Assembly: GCA_018902385.1 (NCBI GenBank)
Contig: JABSSW010000023.1
Coordinates: forward strand, 124,001 to 188,000
Length of the DNA stretch: 64,000 bases
Reading direction: 5' to 3'
Source: Physcia stellaris
Lineage: Eukaryota > Ascomycota > Lecanoromycetes > Caliciales > Physciaceae
The position numbers and the translations under genes were made by a program. Shown here piece after piece: positions 1 through 11,861 of the stretch. How positions within the stretch are numbered: the stretch's first letter is position 1; each line of letters starts with the position of its first letter. The notes under the pieces are model-generated. The model searched no databases, was not told the DNA's origin, and worked only from the letters and a program-made list of their open reading frames with translations.

Positions 1-684
1 TCCTGCTTATAGGACGCTCCAGTTGTTTGTCCTATCGATCCTGCTGATGATTTCATCCTAGAGAGATGCCAATCTATCTGAGGCAAGTAGCTCTTTGACG
101 CGTGCAAGCTTATATGGCGAACAAGGTGGGTAAAGGCTTCTAAGTCGACTCTATCATCATCTCGGCAATTTTGAGCCCGCATAGAGCTACATCGTGCTCG
201 AATGGTGATCGGTATGGTATTAGTAAGTCTTCTATATCAGCTAAACCAAAGTCCGACTTTAAAGCTGAAGCAAAGAGACGATACTATAGAACAAGTCAAT
301 CGCTCCGTACCCCTATACGTTTTGCGGTGGTGTTTGGTGACTGGTTATGACTGGGTAGGCATGTCTCTACCCATGCTGGTGAGTCGGTCATGGTCATTCA
401 CTCAACACTGCCCCGAGTACTCATCTACTCAACTTAAGACAACACGTTTCTCAAAGTGTTATAGAAGGTGAATAGTAATGATATTCATCTAACGCATGAA
501 GGTTATATACTACCACTGTCGCAATGTGACAAAGCTCTACTTCATCGCCTTACTTTTTCCACAAGGTGGAGCCGTTTTTCCTTCAGTACTCTCAACCCCC
601 GACTAATTCTACAAGCTGATTATTACAAAAACGTCTCAGGGCTAAGAAAGGTCCATATTACAGAAAAGGAATTCGGCCGCACTT
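1..684. other. No supportable gene
   Basis: Only short open frames are present, on the + strand around 202-692. They lack domain-like composition, a recognisable splice partner or good codon bias. This may hold the promoter of the F-box-like gene that begins at 685. I see no tRNA, repeat or transposon ends here. Confidence 0.5.
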
Positions 685-1434
685 ATGGATAAGTTACCTC
701 CAGAGGTAAGTGTCCTCCCTGCCTACAGGTTCTCATTGGGTATTCCCAACCCTCACCACGTTTCGGACCCAAGTTGCAGAACATCATCCAAGTGCTGTAC
801 AAGTTTTCCGCCTCAAAGGCTGTGCTAGATGGGACCGCTAATTTCGAGCACTGAATAGTTGAAGCTCATGATCCTACATCAAATCCCAGACGTCCCGTCT
901 CTCCAAAGCCTTGTCAAGGCGTCCCCAGATTTCCACCAGGTCTATCTCTCAGCCCGTACCGAGGTCCTCACGGCAGTCACCCTGCGCGAGCTTGGCAGCA
1001 AAGGCGTAAACATGGCACCTGTATCTGAGTGGATCCAGGTCAGTGCCTTTTGCCTTCCCAGCAACTGGTCTGCATTCTATTCCTTGACTGTCTGCACGGG
1101 CAACTCGAAACCTTCAGAGAGCGCCTTAGAGGAAGCTTTCCTTGTGTATCACTACCAAGCCGATGATCCATGCTGTAGCAGAATCAATCTAAGTATCGAG
1201 CAGTGCAATACCTTGCGAACTGTCTGTCGGTTTGAGGGCCTCTATTACCACGGAAAGAGACTTACGTCGTGCTTGCGACTGGTTGATGTGGACAGGAGAG
1301 TAGAAAGACATCGACCTTGTCATCATATGTCTCCTATTCTTGATATCTGGGACCACCGATGCGAAAGAGAAGGGCATAATGGTTATGAAATCTATATTCC
1401 AGAGATGGAGCTAACGAAGCCTCTGACCTGCTAA
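685..1434 (+). CDS. Short F-box-like protein, two exons
   Basis: Exon 1 (685-705) encodes MDKLPPE and is followed by a strong donor, gtaagt, at 706. Exon 2 (865-1434) follows an AG at 863-864, giving a 159-nt intron and a 196-residue product. The join reads LPPELMILHQIPDVPSLQSL, which is the classic start of the fungal F-box fold: LPPE, then a helix ending in a DVPSL turn, then LVKASPDFHQVYL. Family members usually bind Skp1 through this segment as substrate adaptors of SCF ubiquitin ligases, with a variable C-terminal half. The product is short compared with the 350-500 residues usual for this expanded family, and the last 60 residues (rich in Arg, His and Cys) do not look typical. The gene may therefore be a degenerated copy, or have a further unrecognised exon or frame error. 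The N-terminal call is firm; the C-terminal half is uncertain. Confidence 0.62.
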
Positions 1435-3003
1435 TTAGGTTGGGGGGCATGGGAGAGATACTTAGTGCAGGCGGAGGATACAAGTGTTCGCAACAGGGCA
1501 ATGCTCCACTGATATACGGGGACTTGTCGTGGCCTTTGTAGTGGTGAATCCAGACGAGAATCTACATTAGCAGCATCAATCCCATCCCATCTTGGTTCCC
1601 CCAAACTCTATCTCAGCGGCGGTCGCTAGCTCCTCAAACACTAAGCAGTTTCTATTCGACATCTCCAATCCATGTCCCAAAACCGCAGCATCAAAGCAAT
1701 GTATAAATCGATCAGAGGGCTCAATCGCCGCCCACGTCTCTCATATACTCTCAACAGCCTCATCACCATCATCCCCAATCCCCACAGCACGCCCCAAGCA
1801 GACTCACATACCGGAACGGCCGTCGCAGAGATCACACCGCAGCAACCCCCAATGATCCCAATGATCCCAATCCTCCCCTTTTGTAACCTGCCGCTCCTTC
1901 CTCTCCCCCCCCTTCCCCACCTTCCTCACCCAATCCCCTCCTCGTACAGCGCCTTCACTCCGCGATCCGCCTCGGTTCTTGGAGCGCAGGAGTGAAGCGT
2001 CGTCGATGCGCTGCGCTGTGGGAGGGACTGCTCCGGTGGCGATTTATATATCCAGGAAGTAGGAGATGAATTCGAGGTTGAGATTGAGATAGATCTAGAG
2101 TTTGAGACCGACATTGAAGACTGATCGTCCCTACATAGCGATGGCAAATCCTTTACACCCAGCACCAACCGCCTGTTCTTCGCTGGGGTGTCACATACAT
2201 TCTACTTCGAGAAGGATCCCTTCAATTGAATAGGAGTCAGGAACTTTTGCTTGGATAGTGAGAGTACCTGGCTGAAGTCGAGGTCTTAGAGGAATCGAAT
2301 GCTATTGGCGAGTGGCATGGGGTTGGAAGGCTTCGAGTTGACGAATGATATTTGGAAATAGGAAAGGAATTGAAAGCTAGAAGGTTCTTTATATGTATGC
2401 CGTTCTTCTAGTAGAAGGAACCATCAATTTGTTTAGAGCGAAGAGACGAAAAAGATGTCAAAATGAGATGGGGTTGAGACTAGACCCAGCTATCCTGGAC
2501 GTCGGTATAGCGATTTGATATTGAGAGTCGAGCTTGTGATACCATTAAGTGTTCGGTTGTTAGGAGGGGGATTATTCTTTTGGGTTGTGTCTATTAGGTT
2601 CGGGACCTGCAGCATCCCCAACAGCTTATACGCCTTTGACTACACATATTGAAACCTACATCCCGGGTCAAGGCTGTGATATACTTTACCCTCTCAATTA
2701 AGATAGGCGGCGCCTAACGTTATCTAAACAAAACCCAGACCATCGCAATGTCGGCTTGGATTGAAGAATACGGCTCAAATGTTGCTAGCTTCTAGATTGA
2801 GATACCTATAGCAGATCTTGCGATTCATAAAGCCACCGTCTTTTTCCAGCACTCGCTATTCATACACATGGGTATTTTTTCCAAAAAAAAATTGAAGGCT
2901 CAAACTTACAACCTAAAACGCCGTAACTTCTGCTAAAGCTCGAAAAGTCCTCTCCAATTCCAATATATTCGATAGTATCTCAAAAATCCCCCAAAAGTAT
3001 GTC
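1435..3003. other. Gene-poor stretch with one weak Ser-rich ORF
   Basis: A minus-strand open frame at 1926-2168 gives about 80 residues. It is rich in Ser, and its end (TEADRGVKALYEEGIG) has a protein-like look. A second minus frame at about 1641-1860 continues with a hydrophobic IGIIGIIGGCCG segment. They could be two exons or a frame-shifted remnant of one small membrane-associated protein, since G-runs lie between them, but I recognise no family. The rest (2170-3003) is low-complexity AT/GT-rich sequence that probably includes the 3' region of the SSXT gene. Confidence 0.3.
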
Positions 3004-4161
3004 TCACGCCTTTTTCACATCTCCTTTCCAATCCGGCCACAGCTCTTTAAGGCTCTCGTACTTTTGCCTCAACTCCTTTTCCTTCTCGTCGTCCCCTTCG
3101 GCCTCAGCCTCGGGTTTCCTTTGCGAGGGCGTCTCCATAATCGCTGGGAATGCAGGTATGGGGTTTTGTGGTTTATGTGGACGATCTGCTATACACGCCA
3201 AATAAGCTAGATTGGACTGTAGACGGCGCATATATTCCGTGTAGTGGGGGTTCGTCTGATGATTCGGACGGTTTTGCGGGGGCTGCGCGGCCTCCGAAGG
3301 GTCTGTTGCATTGGACGCATCGGATGCTGTGGGCTTTGGAGGAGTTTGGATTGCAAAGATGGAATGTAGAAGAAGTCGATTGACGTCAAGTAGTGCCGTG
3401 ACACGCGCCGCTTCTAGGGGTGATGGGCCCGCAGCTGTAGGCGACTGTACAGGGGCTTGCTGGGAATTATTCGGTACGGCGGTAGGTTGAGTGCTTGTCG
3501 GTTGCTGAGCGCTGACTGGTTGTGGCGCGCCGGCCTTTTTCAGTTCCTGAAACACGGGTTCAGCTGGGGGAGCTGATGTAAACGCGTCTGTTTTGACCGG
3601 CGATCCCGGAGGAAGCGACGTTGCAGTCATTAAGGACGTGGCTTGAAAGGTAGATGCAGGGCTTTGTGTATGATGACGCTGATGTTGGCCAGGCTGAAGG
3701 CCCGAAGGTGAGGCGAACGATGAGGTTGGCGCTATGGCGGTAGCTGTCGTCGATGTCGGTTGCTGGGGGTAGTACGGGTTAATCGGGGATGTTTGCGCTA
3801 TCATATAACAGGTCAGACAGCTGCAGATGCTAATAATGTGATCATGCAACTCACCATTCTGTGACTGCAAGTACCGATCTGGGAATTGACGCTGGTCCTC
3901 GGTCAGGTCCCGAGGCCATAGATTGCTGGGCCTCTGGGGCTGAAGGTTCCGCCACTTGTTGACGTCTTCAGGCAGCGTCGAGGGAGGCGGCATAAACGAG
4001 GAGGAGGGACGAGCAAGGCTCGGATAGTGCTGGTTCGGCACATGCTGGGCGTTGTTCGACGAAGGATGTGGCTGTATGAACGCCGGGGAATGGGTATATG
4101 GGTTCGGGTAATATTGCTGAGCAACGTCGCCAGGCGGGATGTAGATGCCTTGATGGGCCAT
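3004..4161 (-). CDS. SS18-like SSXT-domain protein
   Basis: The gene reads from 4161 down to 3004 with one 57-nt intron (3798-3854, donor gtgagt, acceptor atag). The intron is a multiple of three and free of stops, so it can be mistaken for coding sequence. The spliced product is 366 residues. After a long Pro/Gln/Ser-rich N-terminal region, the segment VTALLDVNRLLLHSIFAIQ and, after a disordered insert, YTEYMRRLQSNLAYLACIAD match the SSXT signature of human SS18 and plant GIF coactivators (L-DxNxxL, then YxxxLxxNLxYLAxIAD). In those families the domain contacts chromatin remodellers or GRF factors, and SS18 is a SWI/SNF subunit. The C-terminus is strongly charged (E/K/D) and ends near SLKELWPDWKGD. 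I infer a nuclear co-regulator linked to SWI/SNF; this is family knowledge, not shown here. Confidence 0.8.
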   Translation of the reverse strand: MAHQGIYIPPGDVAQQYYPNPYTHSPAFIQPHPSSNNAQHVPNQHYPSLARPSSSFMPPPSTLPEDVNKWRNLQPQRPSNLWPRDLTEDQRQFPDRYLQSQNGELHDHIISICSCLTCYMIAQTSPINPYYPQQPTSTTATAIAPTSSFASPSGLQPGQHQRHHTQSPASTFQATSLMTATSLPPGSPVKTDAFTSAPPAEPVFQELKKAGAPQPVSAQQPTSTQPTAVPNNSQQAPVQSPTAAGPSPLEAARVTALLDVNRLLLHSIFAIQTPPKPTASDASNATDPSEAAQPPQNRPNHQTNPHYTEYMRRLQSNLAYLACIADRPHKPQNPIPAFPAIMETPSQRKPEAEAEGDDEKEKELRQKYESLKELWPDWKGDVKKA

Positions 4162-5293
4162 GTGGACGCCAAAATCTCTAACGTTCAGATAGTGGAGCTC
4201 AGTACCGCGGGCTTGAACAGGGCTAGATCGAGGATGAGGTGCATGAGAGTTGTGGGATGATGGTGAGCTGCTTGCCCGATGTTGGAAAGGAGGATAGACG
4301 ATTGGTTGCTACTCTGGAGTAAAGGGAGGGATAGGATGGGCACTAAGGGCAGCGTGCATCTGCTGGTGTCGATGGCGCGCCCATCAGCGCACTAAGCCGA
4401 CGACCTAGGCGAGAGCCAGGGTGCTCAGCACGTCTCATCAATAGTCGTCTCGCGATCATCCTCGAAGGAGTTCTGGTAGGAGTACACAACCTTGAAGAGA
4501 GCATCCAGATCCCGTGCTGCCCGCTGAGGACAGTGAAAGACAATGCGCGGCAGATGCCCTGCGCGGTCATCAAAGCAACAGCGGACAAGCAAATAAGACC
4601 AAAGATACTGCGGGAGTTGGGGTTCAACGGCTTTGGCCCGGAGTCTCCCTCTGCATGCTTTCCCTTATGCGACCAGCGACAGTAGTGCGCAGTCTCTGCT
4701 TTAGCGCTTTGCTGTCCCCGGAGGTGGGTTTACTTTCGGGAGCGCTGGAAGACAAATGCTTCGTCACGAGAGCACCGAGGGGGTGTCGATTCATTGTCTT
4801 CTGTCATTTTATGCAAAGGTCAAAGGACTCTCGTTCAAGTCGGCACAGGCTGATAGGCTACAGAGTGCTATGACGACCGAACCATTATTGCTTTGCAATT
4901 TTGTAGTTCTCATGATGGTCGTTGGAAACCCCAGGAGCAAGTAGAAACAGCGCTCTAGTATACTCTTCTCCTAATCTTCTCTGAGAGCCACAAAAACCAA
5001 TATTCCTTGTATACAGGACCTTCTGGCCATCGGTAATGTACAGTCCATGAAGACTCGATGTTCGGAATATCGGAGGTGAAGGGATGACGGGAATCTGAGG
5101 CATCTGTCCCAGAAGGGTTTAGCGCCTGCATCTCGGGAGATCTTACATGAGTCAGGATCAGGATAAGTACATACATGTACCTTATCACTCCACCTCAACA
5201 GGTAATTACAAACTGCTAGTACCACTTACGAATGGTAGGGTAAGTCGCAAAAGACAAGATACGCACAATCTTCTTCCAAAGTCTTCGATCTCG
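4162..5293. other. Intergenic region between SSXT gene and HIS5
   Basis: About 1.1 kb separates the divergently transcribed SSXT gene (-) and HIS5 (+), so both promoters should lie here. Overlapping short frames on both strands (for example 4343-4627 minus, 4514-4873 plus) show no domain or splice logic. I call no gene. Confidence 0.5.
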
Positions 5294-6689
5294 ATGGCAC
5301 CGCCAGCAATCGCCTTCAACCTCTCAAAGTGCGCCCGGCCAAACATACTCGCATTGCAGCCGTACAGATGTGCTCGAGAGTGAATATTGCCATTGCTCCT
5401 CGGACTTTGCTTGGACTAGACTAATTCCCCAGTGACTATAAGGATGATGGCACCAATATCCTCCTCGATGCCAACGAGAACGCCTATGGTCCTGGCCTCG
5501 TAGTCGATGATGCGCTCAAAAGCCAAATTCCAGGCCCGAGCCTAGATCTGTTAGGTTTGAACAGATATCCCGACCCGTAAGAACAAGTCTCTCCAGCGTC
5601 ATATATTGCCTGTTCATTTCCACATACAGACATCAACATGAGCTCAAACAGCTACTCTGTAACTTGAGGAACACGAGAATTCATACTTCAAAGACTCTGA
5701 CTCCCGAAAATTTGTTTGTCGGAGTGGGCTCGGACGAGGCAATTGATGCTCTTCTTCGCTGCTTCTGCACACCTGGTCGGGATAAGATCTTGACTTGTCC
5801 ACCGACTTACGGCATGTATGCTGTAAGCGCACAAGTCAATGATTTGCAAATTGAGAAAGTGCCTTTGAACATCGCAGATGCATTCTCTCTGCTACCAAGA
5901 CAAATCAATGAAAAATTGTCATCAGACCCGTCCATCAAGATCGTGTATATTTGCTCCCCAGGCAATCCGACGGCCAGTTTAATCAGAAAAGCCGACATCG
6001 AGCAGGTTCTAAGGCACCCAACGTGGAACGGGTTAGTAGTTTTAGACGAAGCATATATCGACTTCGCTCCAGAAGGATCAAGCCTTGCAGAATGGGTGGC
6101 TGAATGGCCCAATCTCGTTGTAATGCAGACATTAAGTAAAGCTTTCGGGCTTGCTGGTATTCGGCTCGGTGTAGCGTTCACGTCCGCAGAAGTCGCTACT
6201 CTTCTCAACAACCTGAAGGCACCCTATAACATATCGAGTCCTACAAGCACTCTGGCACGTTTGGCATTACAACCGAAAAACTTGGCTGTCATGAAGGCTA
6301 ATAGACAGAAGATTCTAGAGCAACGTGAAAGGATGCTGAAGGAGCTACCTGAAATACCTGGAATAGGCAGGTTTTTGGGTGGAGCTGACTCTAATTTCTT
6401 ACTTGTTGAGATCCTAGATCGGGGCGACGGCGGAAAACCCTGCAATCGCATTGCACTGGCATTGTACGAACGATTGGCGGAAACCCGAGGAGTGGTCGTT
6501 CGGTTTCGTGGGAAGGAAGTCGGATGTGAGGGCTGTCTACGCATTACGGTTGGCACTGCACAAGAGGTTGACAAAATGCTGGCAGTGACTAGAGATGTCC
6601 TAGCAAGTCTACTGACCGGGCGTATAACAGCCAAGGGAGATGGCTCAAAGGACGAAAAGGAGCAAGAAGCTAACGACGTTCTTGCATAA
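5294..6689 (+). CDS. HIS5: Histidinol-phosphate aminotransferase
   Basis: Three exons, 5294-5379, 5433-5576 and 5630-6689, are joined by two 53-nt introns (donors gtgaat and gtaaga, acceptors cccag and acag), giving 429 residues. The start MAPPAIAFNLSKCARPNILA is the usual fungal HIS5 start, followed by LQPYRCARDDY across the first splice. This is a PLP-dependent fold-type I class II aminotransferase converting imidazole-acetol phosphate and glutamate to histidinol phosphate in histidine synthesis. Visible landmarks are DANENAYGP and NRYPDPHQ (substrate arm), the PTYGMY motif, the CSPGNPT motif with the PLP-contact Asn, VVLDEAYIDF with the pyridine-N Asp, the SKAFGLAGIRLG segment carrying the Schiff-base Lys, and VRFRGKE near the C-terminus. 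Length is within the family range. The protein is presumably cytosolic. Confidence 0.95.
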
Positions 6690-7687
6690 ATCTTACGGAG
6701 TCGTACAATTGTAGACTAACTCTTGATACCCAATCAACGGCGATTCAGGCCTTGGTTCTTTCCGTGCGATGCACAGAGTCGAATCAAACCGACATAAAGG
6801 CATCGTAGTCAGTCCGTAGATTCGCCGCCCTTCATCTTGCTTCTACTAAGCTTAGATTGTACTGGCCCTTGGATCTCCCCAAAAGGGGACATTCATGCTT
6901 TGCTTCGCTCGATTCTGTTACTACAACGACGACTCTTCTTAGTATGATCACGGTCTACTACGATCTCAGTACGGATAGAGAACTCATCAATGTATCAGCG
7001 CGTTCACCCTTGTTAATTCGGAAGAAGAAATATGTTTTCTGGACTTGCTCCAATCATATCGAGACAGCAAAGCGCGCATGATCTCCCGCAAAAGCACCAC
7101 AACACCAGCAGTCGGTTCCCACTGCACCTCCAAGCCACCCTCGTCAACCCGTCATTCTCTTTTTGCATTTAGACTGCGCTTGCATTCTTTCAACTTGCGT
7201 CCCCGGCCCCACTGAAAACGTGACTTTTCCTTCACTTGGGAACCGCGTTTGACATGCGAACGTGACATTGAAACCTGCTGCAAGTCTGACTGGCAGCCTA
7301 AGCATTTTCGAGCCTTCCCTCCGCGCCTGGCGCAGGTACGCACACAAGACTACTGCAGTATTGAACACGGCGTGGGCTGCGAGCTTCTTCATCCTTGGAT
7401 ACCTCACCTGTTCTTAGATTCCGTCCCCCTAGCGACACTGCCTCTCCCTACAAGTCCAATCCGTGAAGCGCCCTAGTTTGACAACACCACCTCGTTCCCG
7501 AATGGAGAAGGCGGATCACAGTACGCTTGTGTCGTTGTCCCTTGCGAAACTGCAATAGCGCAGGTGCTCACAGATTATCAACATCAAATCCAGTACACTC
7601 AGAGTCAGCAATGTCTTCGTCCGGATGAAGGATTATACTGGTCAGAAACTTTGAGCGTTCGCTAGTGGCCGTGAGGAGACAACAGTT
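6690..7687. other. Intergenic region upstream of the J-domain gene
   Basis: About 1 kb with short, mutually overlapping frames and no domain signature. It has CT-rich tracts at about 7080-7480, compatible with a 5' leader or promoter of the gene that starts at 7688. Confidence 0.5.
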
Positions 7688-10600
7688 ATGGTCAAGGCCG
7701 ACGTCCGCCGTGACTATTATGCGGACCTCGAGTTGTTGCCTTCAGCGACCGCAGATGAGATCAGAAAACAATTTCATAAGCTAGGTAAGACACATCTGTT
7801 TTATGATGCTGAGGACTAACACGAGGGGATTTCTAGCGCTCAAATACCACCCTGATCGTAATCCTGGGCATGAAACCGAATATATCCCTAAATTCCAAGC
7901 AATTCAGTCCGCACATGAGATCCTCACAGACTCTACACAGCGTGCCAAATACGATGCTGATCGCTTACGGACGGGAACTTTCTACCCGTATTCCTCACCA
8001 ACTCGTCCGAATGTACCTCCAAGATCTCCTGCAACCAACTTCCCGCCACCTCCACCGCGACCTCCACCTCCCACTACCACCAAGACCAGTCATCCGGCTT
8101 CCTCTTCAGGCACCAACCGATACTCTCAATATGCCAAGTTTGAGACGGCGAATAGTAGAACAAACGCTAACGTTGACGACAACCAGACCAAGGCAAATGC
8201 CTTCAAGGCGTGGGAACAGATGAGGCATGGGACTGGTCCAGTTCCGACCAGCAGGGTTCCACCACGAGCGACAAAACCGACCTTTCCTACCAGACCTACG
8301 CCCAACGGGGCCACCGACGAGAGCACGCCGCCGAGACGTACGGCATACGAGCAATTTCAGGAGTTTCAAAACACACCCCGTATGTCAAGGGCGAATACCA
8401 CACGAGTGCCCAAGAAAACTGCGTATGCTGCTGGAACATTTGCGGGAGACGAGACCCCTGCGCAGAAGAAGGCTCCTTACAGTGGCGTACCTCGTTCAGA
8501 GCGTCCGCCGCGCGCAAACCCAAGCTTCGCAGTGCCACCACCAGCAGGCCACCGAAAACCTGATCCTTTGCAGCCCTTCAAGCCCCACACTGGGCCAGAC
8601 GGTCATTTTACCAATAGCGAGCGTATCAGTACTCCATATGCTACCGCTGGGGGCGAAAGGACATACTTCTCCAGTCATGGCCTTCAAAGACCGACAAGTA
8701 ACGAGAGAAGAGGCTCTGCTGAGAGGTATGATATGGATCCGAGCTCTAGAGACACTTCACACTCTAGACCTCCGTCGGCGCCTGCGGACAGACAGCATCA
8801 TTCCGCAAGCCCAAAGATGAGGACGCCCAAGCAGCGAGTGCCTATTTCGTCATCATCTTCATCAACATCGTCTTCCGACGAAGCCGAGAAATTTACACGA
8901 CGTCCTTTTGGAACACGGCGCAAGCCCTTGAGGAATCCAATCGAAGGGAAGCCGCGACCCAGTATGAGGCCTTCAGTAAAGGTGGATGCTGCCTCCGAGG
9001 CAGACACCACGCAGCCACCTCCTCCAGGAACTCGCAATACCTGGGCAGATGGGGATCGCAATCAGCAAGTGCCGGAACGCGCTAACACAGACTTGCCAGA
9101 AGGGTTTCTACAGCACCGGTTGAAACGAGAGTCTCAACGAATGGATCCGAGTCCAAGAAGTGGATCGGCAACACGAGGACCCACAAACAGTGCGCAATCA
9201 CAGCATCCACTGCAGCGACCAAAAAGCTGGAACGAACATTACGGACCGCCCAGGAATGGTCAGAACTTAGGGTCAGATTCAAGGCCTCAAACAGAAGGTC
9301 GGACGGACAAGGAGCCGATGTATGAAACACCTGGGTACATCCCATTTCCTTTTACCCCTGCGAGAAAATGGTCAGATCAATGGACTTCCATGTCTCCTAA
9401 CAGCCCGAGGACGTCCTCAGGACGTTTCCCTTACTGGGCAATCCCTTCGAGTCTGCCGCCTTTGGGGCAGCCCAAGAACCAACACATGTTGGGAAAAGAT
9501 AATCTACCCTTTTCTGCCGAAGCTTCTGATGATGATGGATTCTCTGATGCTGACTTGACCCCAAAATCTAGCTTCAAGTTCCCAACTTACGATGCGAAGA
9601 AGCCTTTTGACGGAAAACCACCTTTGAGAAGTCACAGTTCTGAATCGATCAACACCAATTTTTCCCCATCTCATTGGAACGGTAGGTTCACCAGCGGACA
9701 AGACTACTCCACACCTCCTACGTCGACGAAAAGCGATACTGCAAACGTAGGACCGGCCCCTAATCAGGCACGGGCCATGCCTCCACCTCCACCTCCACGA
9801 CAGAACGCAACCCAGACAAGCAGTAGTGCGCCAACCACATCGATACCTCCAATTTCAGCGCAGGGCCCGCCTCCGCCAAATCCGATCAATTTCACTAAAG
9901 AAGAGTGGGCTCAACACTTCAAACCACCTTCGTGGAGCTTCCCTCCGCCGCCCAAAGCTAGCTCACCCATTCGTTCAGCAAATCGCAAGCGTCCCGGGCA
10001 GCCGCAGAAGGTCCCTAGGGTTCCAAGCAAGCGGCCGCAGCCAGTGCGCGTCTCGGCAGCTGTTAACGGTGCAGAGGATGGCACTGGAACTGCCAGCGTC
10101 GAAAGCGTCAGCACCAGAACGAGCGGCGATGAGAGCGCTATGGACGTAGATCCAGTGCCTACGCCTCCGTCGGGTCCTTCAAGTGGGGAGCGCAAGCCAT
10201 CCGCGCAAACTGATCAAACATCGAGAAGCGATCGCCTGCGGTCGGGAGGGCCTCCGGTGCCTCCCAGGGCAAATGGGCAACCGGTCAACGACGCAGAGCA
10301 TATATACGTTAGCGATCTAAAGAACGTTGCTCCTTTTGCTCCGAATGCAGAAGGTCTCCAAGATCTCAACGATCTTAAAACGACGTTACCTTTTGAATCT
10401 CAGCCCTCGAAGAAACCTCCCACTGTTTTGGAGCCTCAGCTTCTGGAGTTACCGAATCCGCCCAAGGCACCGGCGGCGCCTCCCCAAAGTTCGTGGAGCC
10501 GCTACATCGCTCAAATGAAAGCATACATGTTCGAGTGGAACGAATTCAATTCGAAAATGTTGGCTCATTTCACAGAGCGGCAGAGCAACATTGGAAACAC

Positions 10601-10775
10601 TCTGACCGGGGATTGGATGAGCGCTCAAGGAGATCAGGGCTACCAACAGTACATGCAGGGCATTGAAGAAGATTTCCGGGTCAGGGCACATTGGGATGTC
10701 AGCTGGGAGAAGCATCGAGAATGCATGAAGAATCTTGGGTCTGTCCGGGAGAAGGTGTATCCTCGGAAAGTCTGA
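7688..10775 (+). CDS. Large J-domain (DnaJ) protein with disordered middle
   Basis: Exon 1 (7688-7784) and exon 2 (7837-10775) flank a 52-nt intron that splits the J domain, giving 1011 residues. Splicing joins KQFHKLA to LKYHPDRNP. The HPD triad is at residues 37-39, followed by helix III/IV residues (QSAHEILTDSTQRAKYDADR), so an Hsp70-stimulating J domain occupies roughly residues 8-75. Residues ~85-880 are low-complexity, rich in Pro/Ser/Thr/Arg with polyproline runs, and probably disordered. The last ~100 residues (from SSWSRYIAQMKAYMFEWNEF to VREKVYPRKV) look folded and helical. Without Gly/Phe or zinc-finger regions this is a class C (type III) J protein. The client is unknown. The single ATG at 7688 is the only one that restores the J domain. 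Confidence 0.88.
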
Positions 10776-11558
10776 ATTGGTATGGGAATGTTCTGAGAGA
10801 TGACCGACTCAAGATCTCGTCCACATTTGAGTAAAGAACTGCCACTGGGAGTTTTTCACCTCCTTCCTCGTTCACAGGGTAGGTATAGAAGAATCTTTGC
10901 TGTTTTAGCGGCGGCGTACGGTTCGAATGGTAATGCCTATGATTGGTCCTCCATGGCCAGGCATTTCTCTGTGGTTTTTTAGACTCTGGGATACCCCCTG
11001 TTCTACTCAGTCATTGATCAAAGCAAGTGTTGAGATCGTCGGTAGATGATGGTCATAAATTGAAGTGGAGTCACAGCCTCCGATTCTGCCGACGATTTCG
11101 GCTTGAGATAGATAGAGCAGATCCTCATTGGGTCTACTGTGCGTATCATGGTGGTACGGACTTGATGTGATGGCTCATGATGAAGTAAGACTGTGTCTGG
11201 TATTCATGATTCCAGAGGGACGATCCGACATTCTGAGAGACATTCAATCCTCTGCGGTTGTCAAAGGTAAAGTTTTTTCACAGCCTAGATCGTGAAATAT
11301 ACTTGCGAGACTCGGTACCAACTACGGAGTACTAGCAAGATAGAAAAAGATACATGCACGGGACACAAAGTTGCACAAGACCACAAGTCGGGGTACTTAT
11401 GTACAACCTAAGTAGTAGTACATAGAGGGATATGCAGCCTTGCGGCAGGTCGGGCCGGTTGAAAAATGAAGCTGGGGCTGAGACAGACGTGGACTCGAAT
11501 GAAGCGGATCTGGTGCAATGACACAGCTCTTTGTCCATGTCTTCTTGCTCATGACTGA
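10776..11558. other. Intergenic region, promoter of Nma111 gene
   Basis: There is 0.8 kb between two plus-strand genes. I see no supported ORF on either strand; the 81-codon minus frame at 11332-11577 has no recognisable features. The 3' end of the J-domain transcript and the Nma111 promoter must lie here. Confidence 0.5.
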
Positions 11559-11861
11559 ATGAGCGCTGTCCTGTCAACCACAGGCAAGGTCTTGCTCAAG
11601 TCCAACACTCTGAATCACGCCAAACGAGTCATCTTCACGACAACACCTTCAACGCTACATATAAATCCAAGGAATCGCCAACCCTTTAAGGAACTCTCCC
11701 CCCCAAATCTGACCACCTCCTTACAACACTGCCGCGCTCTGGCTGCAACACAAAACAGGTATTCAACACTGATCACCTCACATCAGACAGCTCCATTGTC
11801 TGGCCCGCCAAAAAGGAGCGTACAATCTTTGTGTCGGAGGACTATATCAGCGTCACCCATC

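Noticed and set aside
4343-4873. Overlapping 94- and 119-codon ORFs between SSXT and HIS5
   Set aside because: They overlap on opposite strands, have Arg/Ser-rich noise-like composition and lie in the divergent promoter region.
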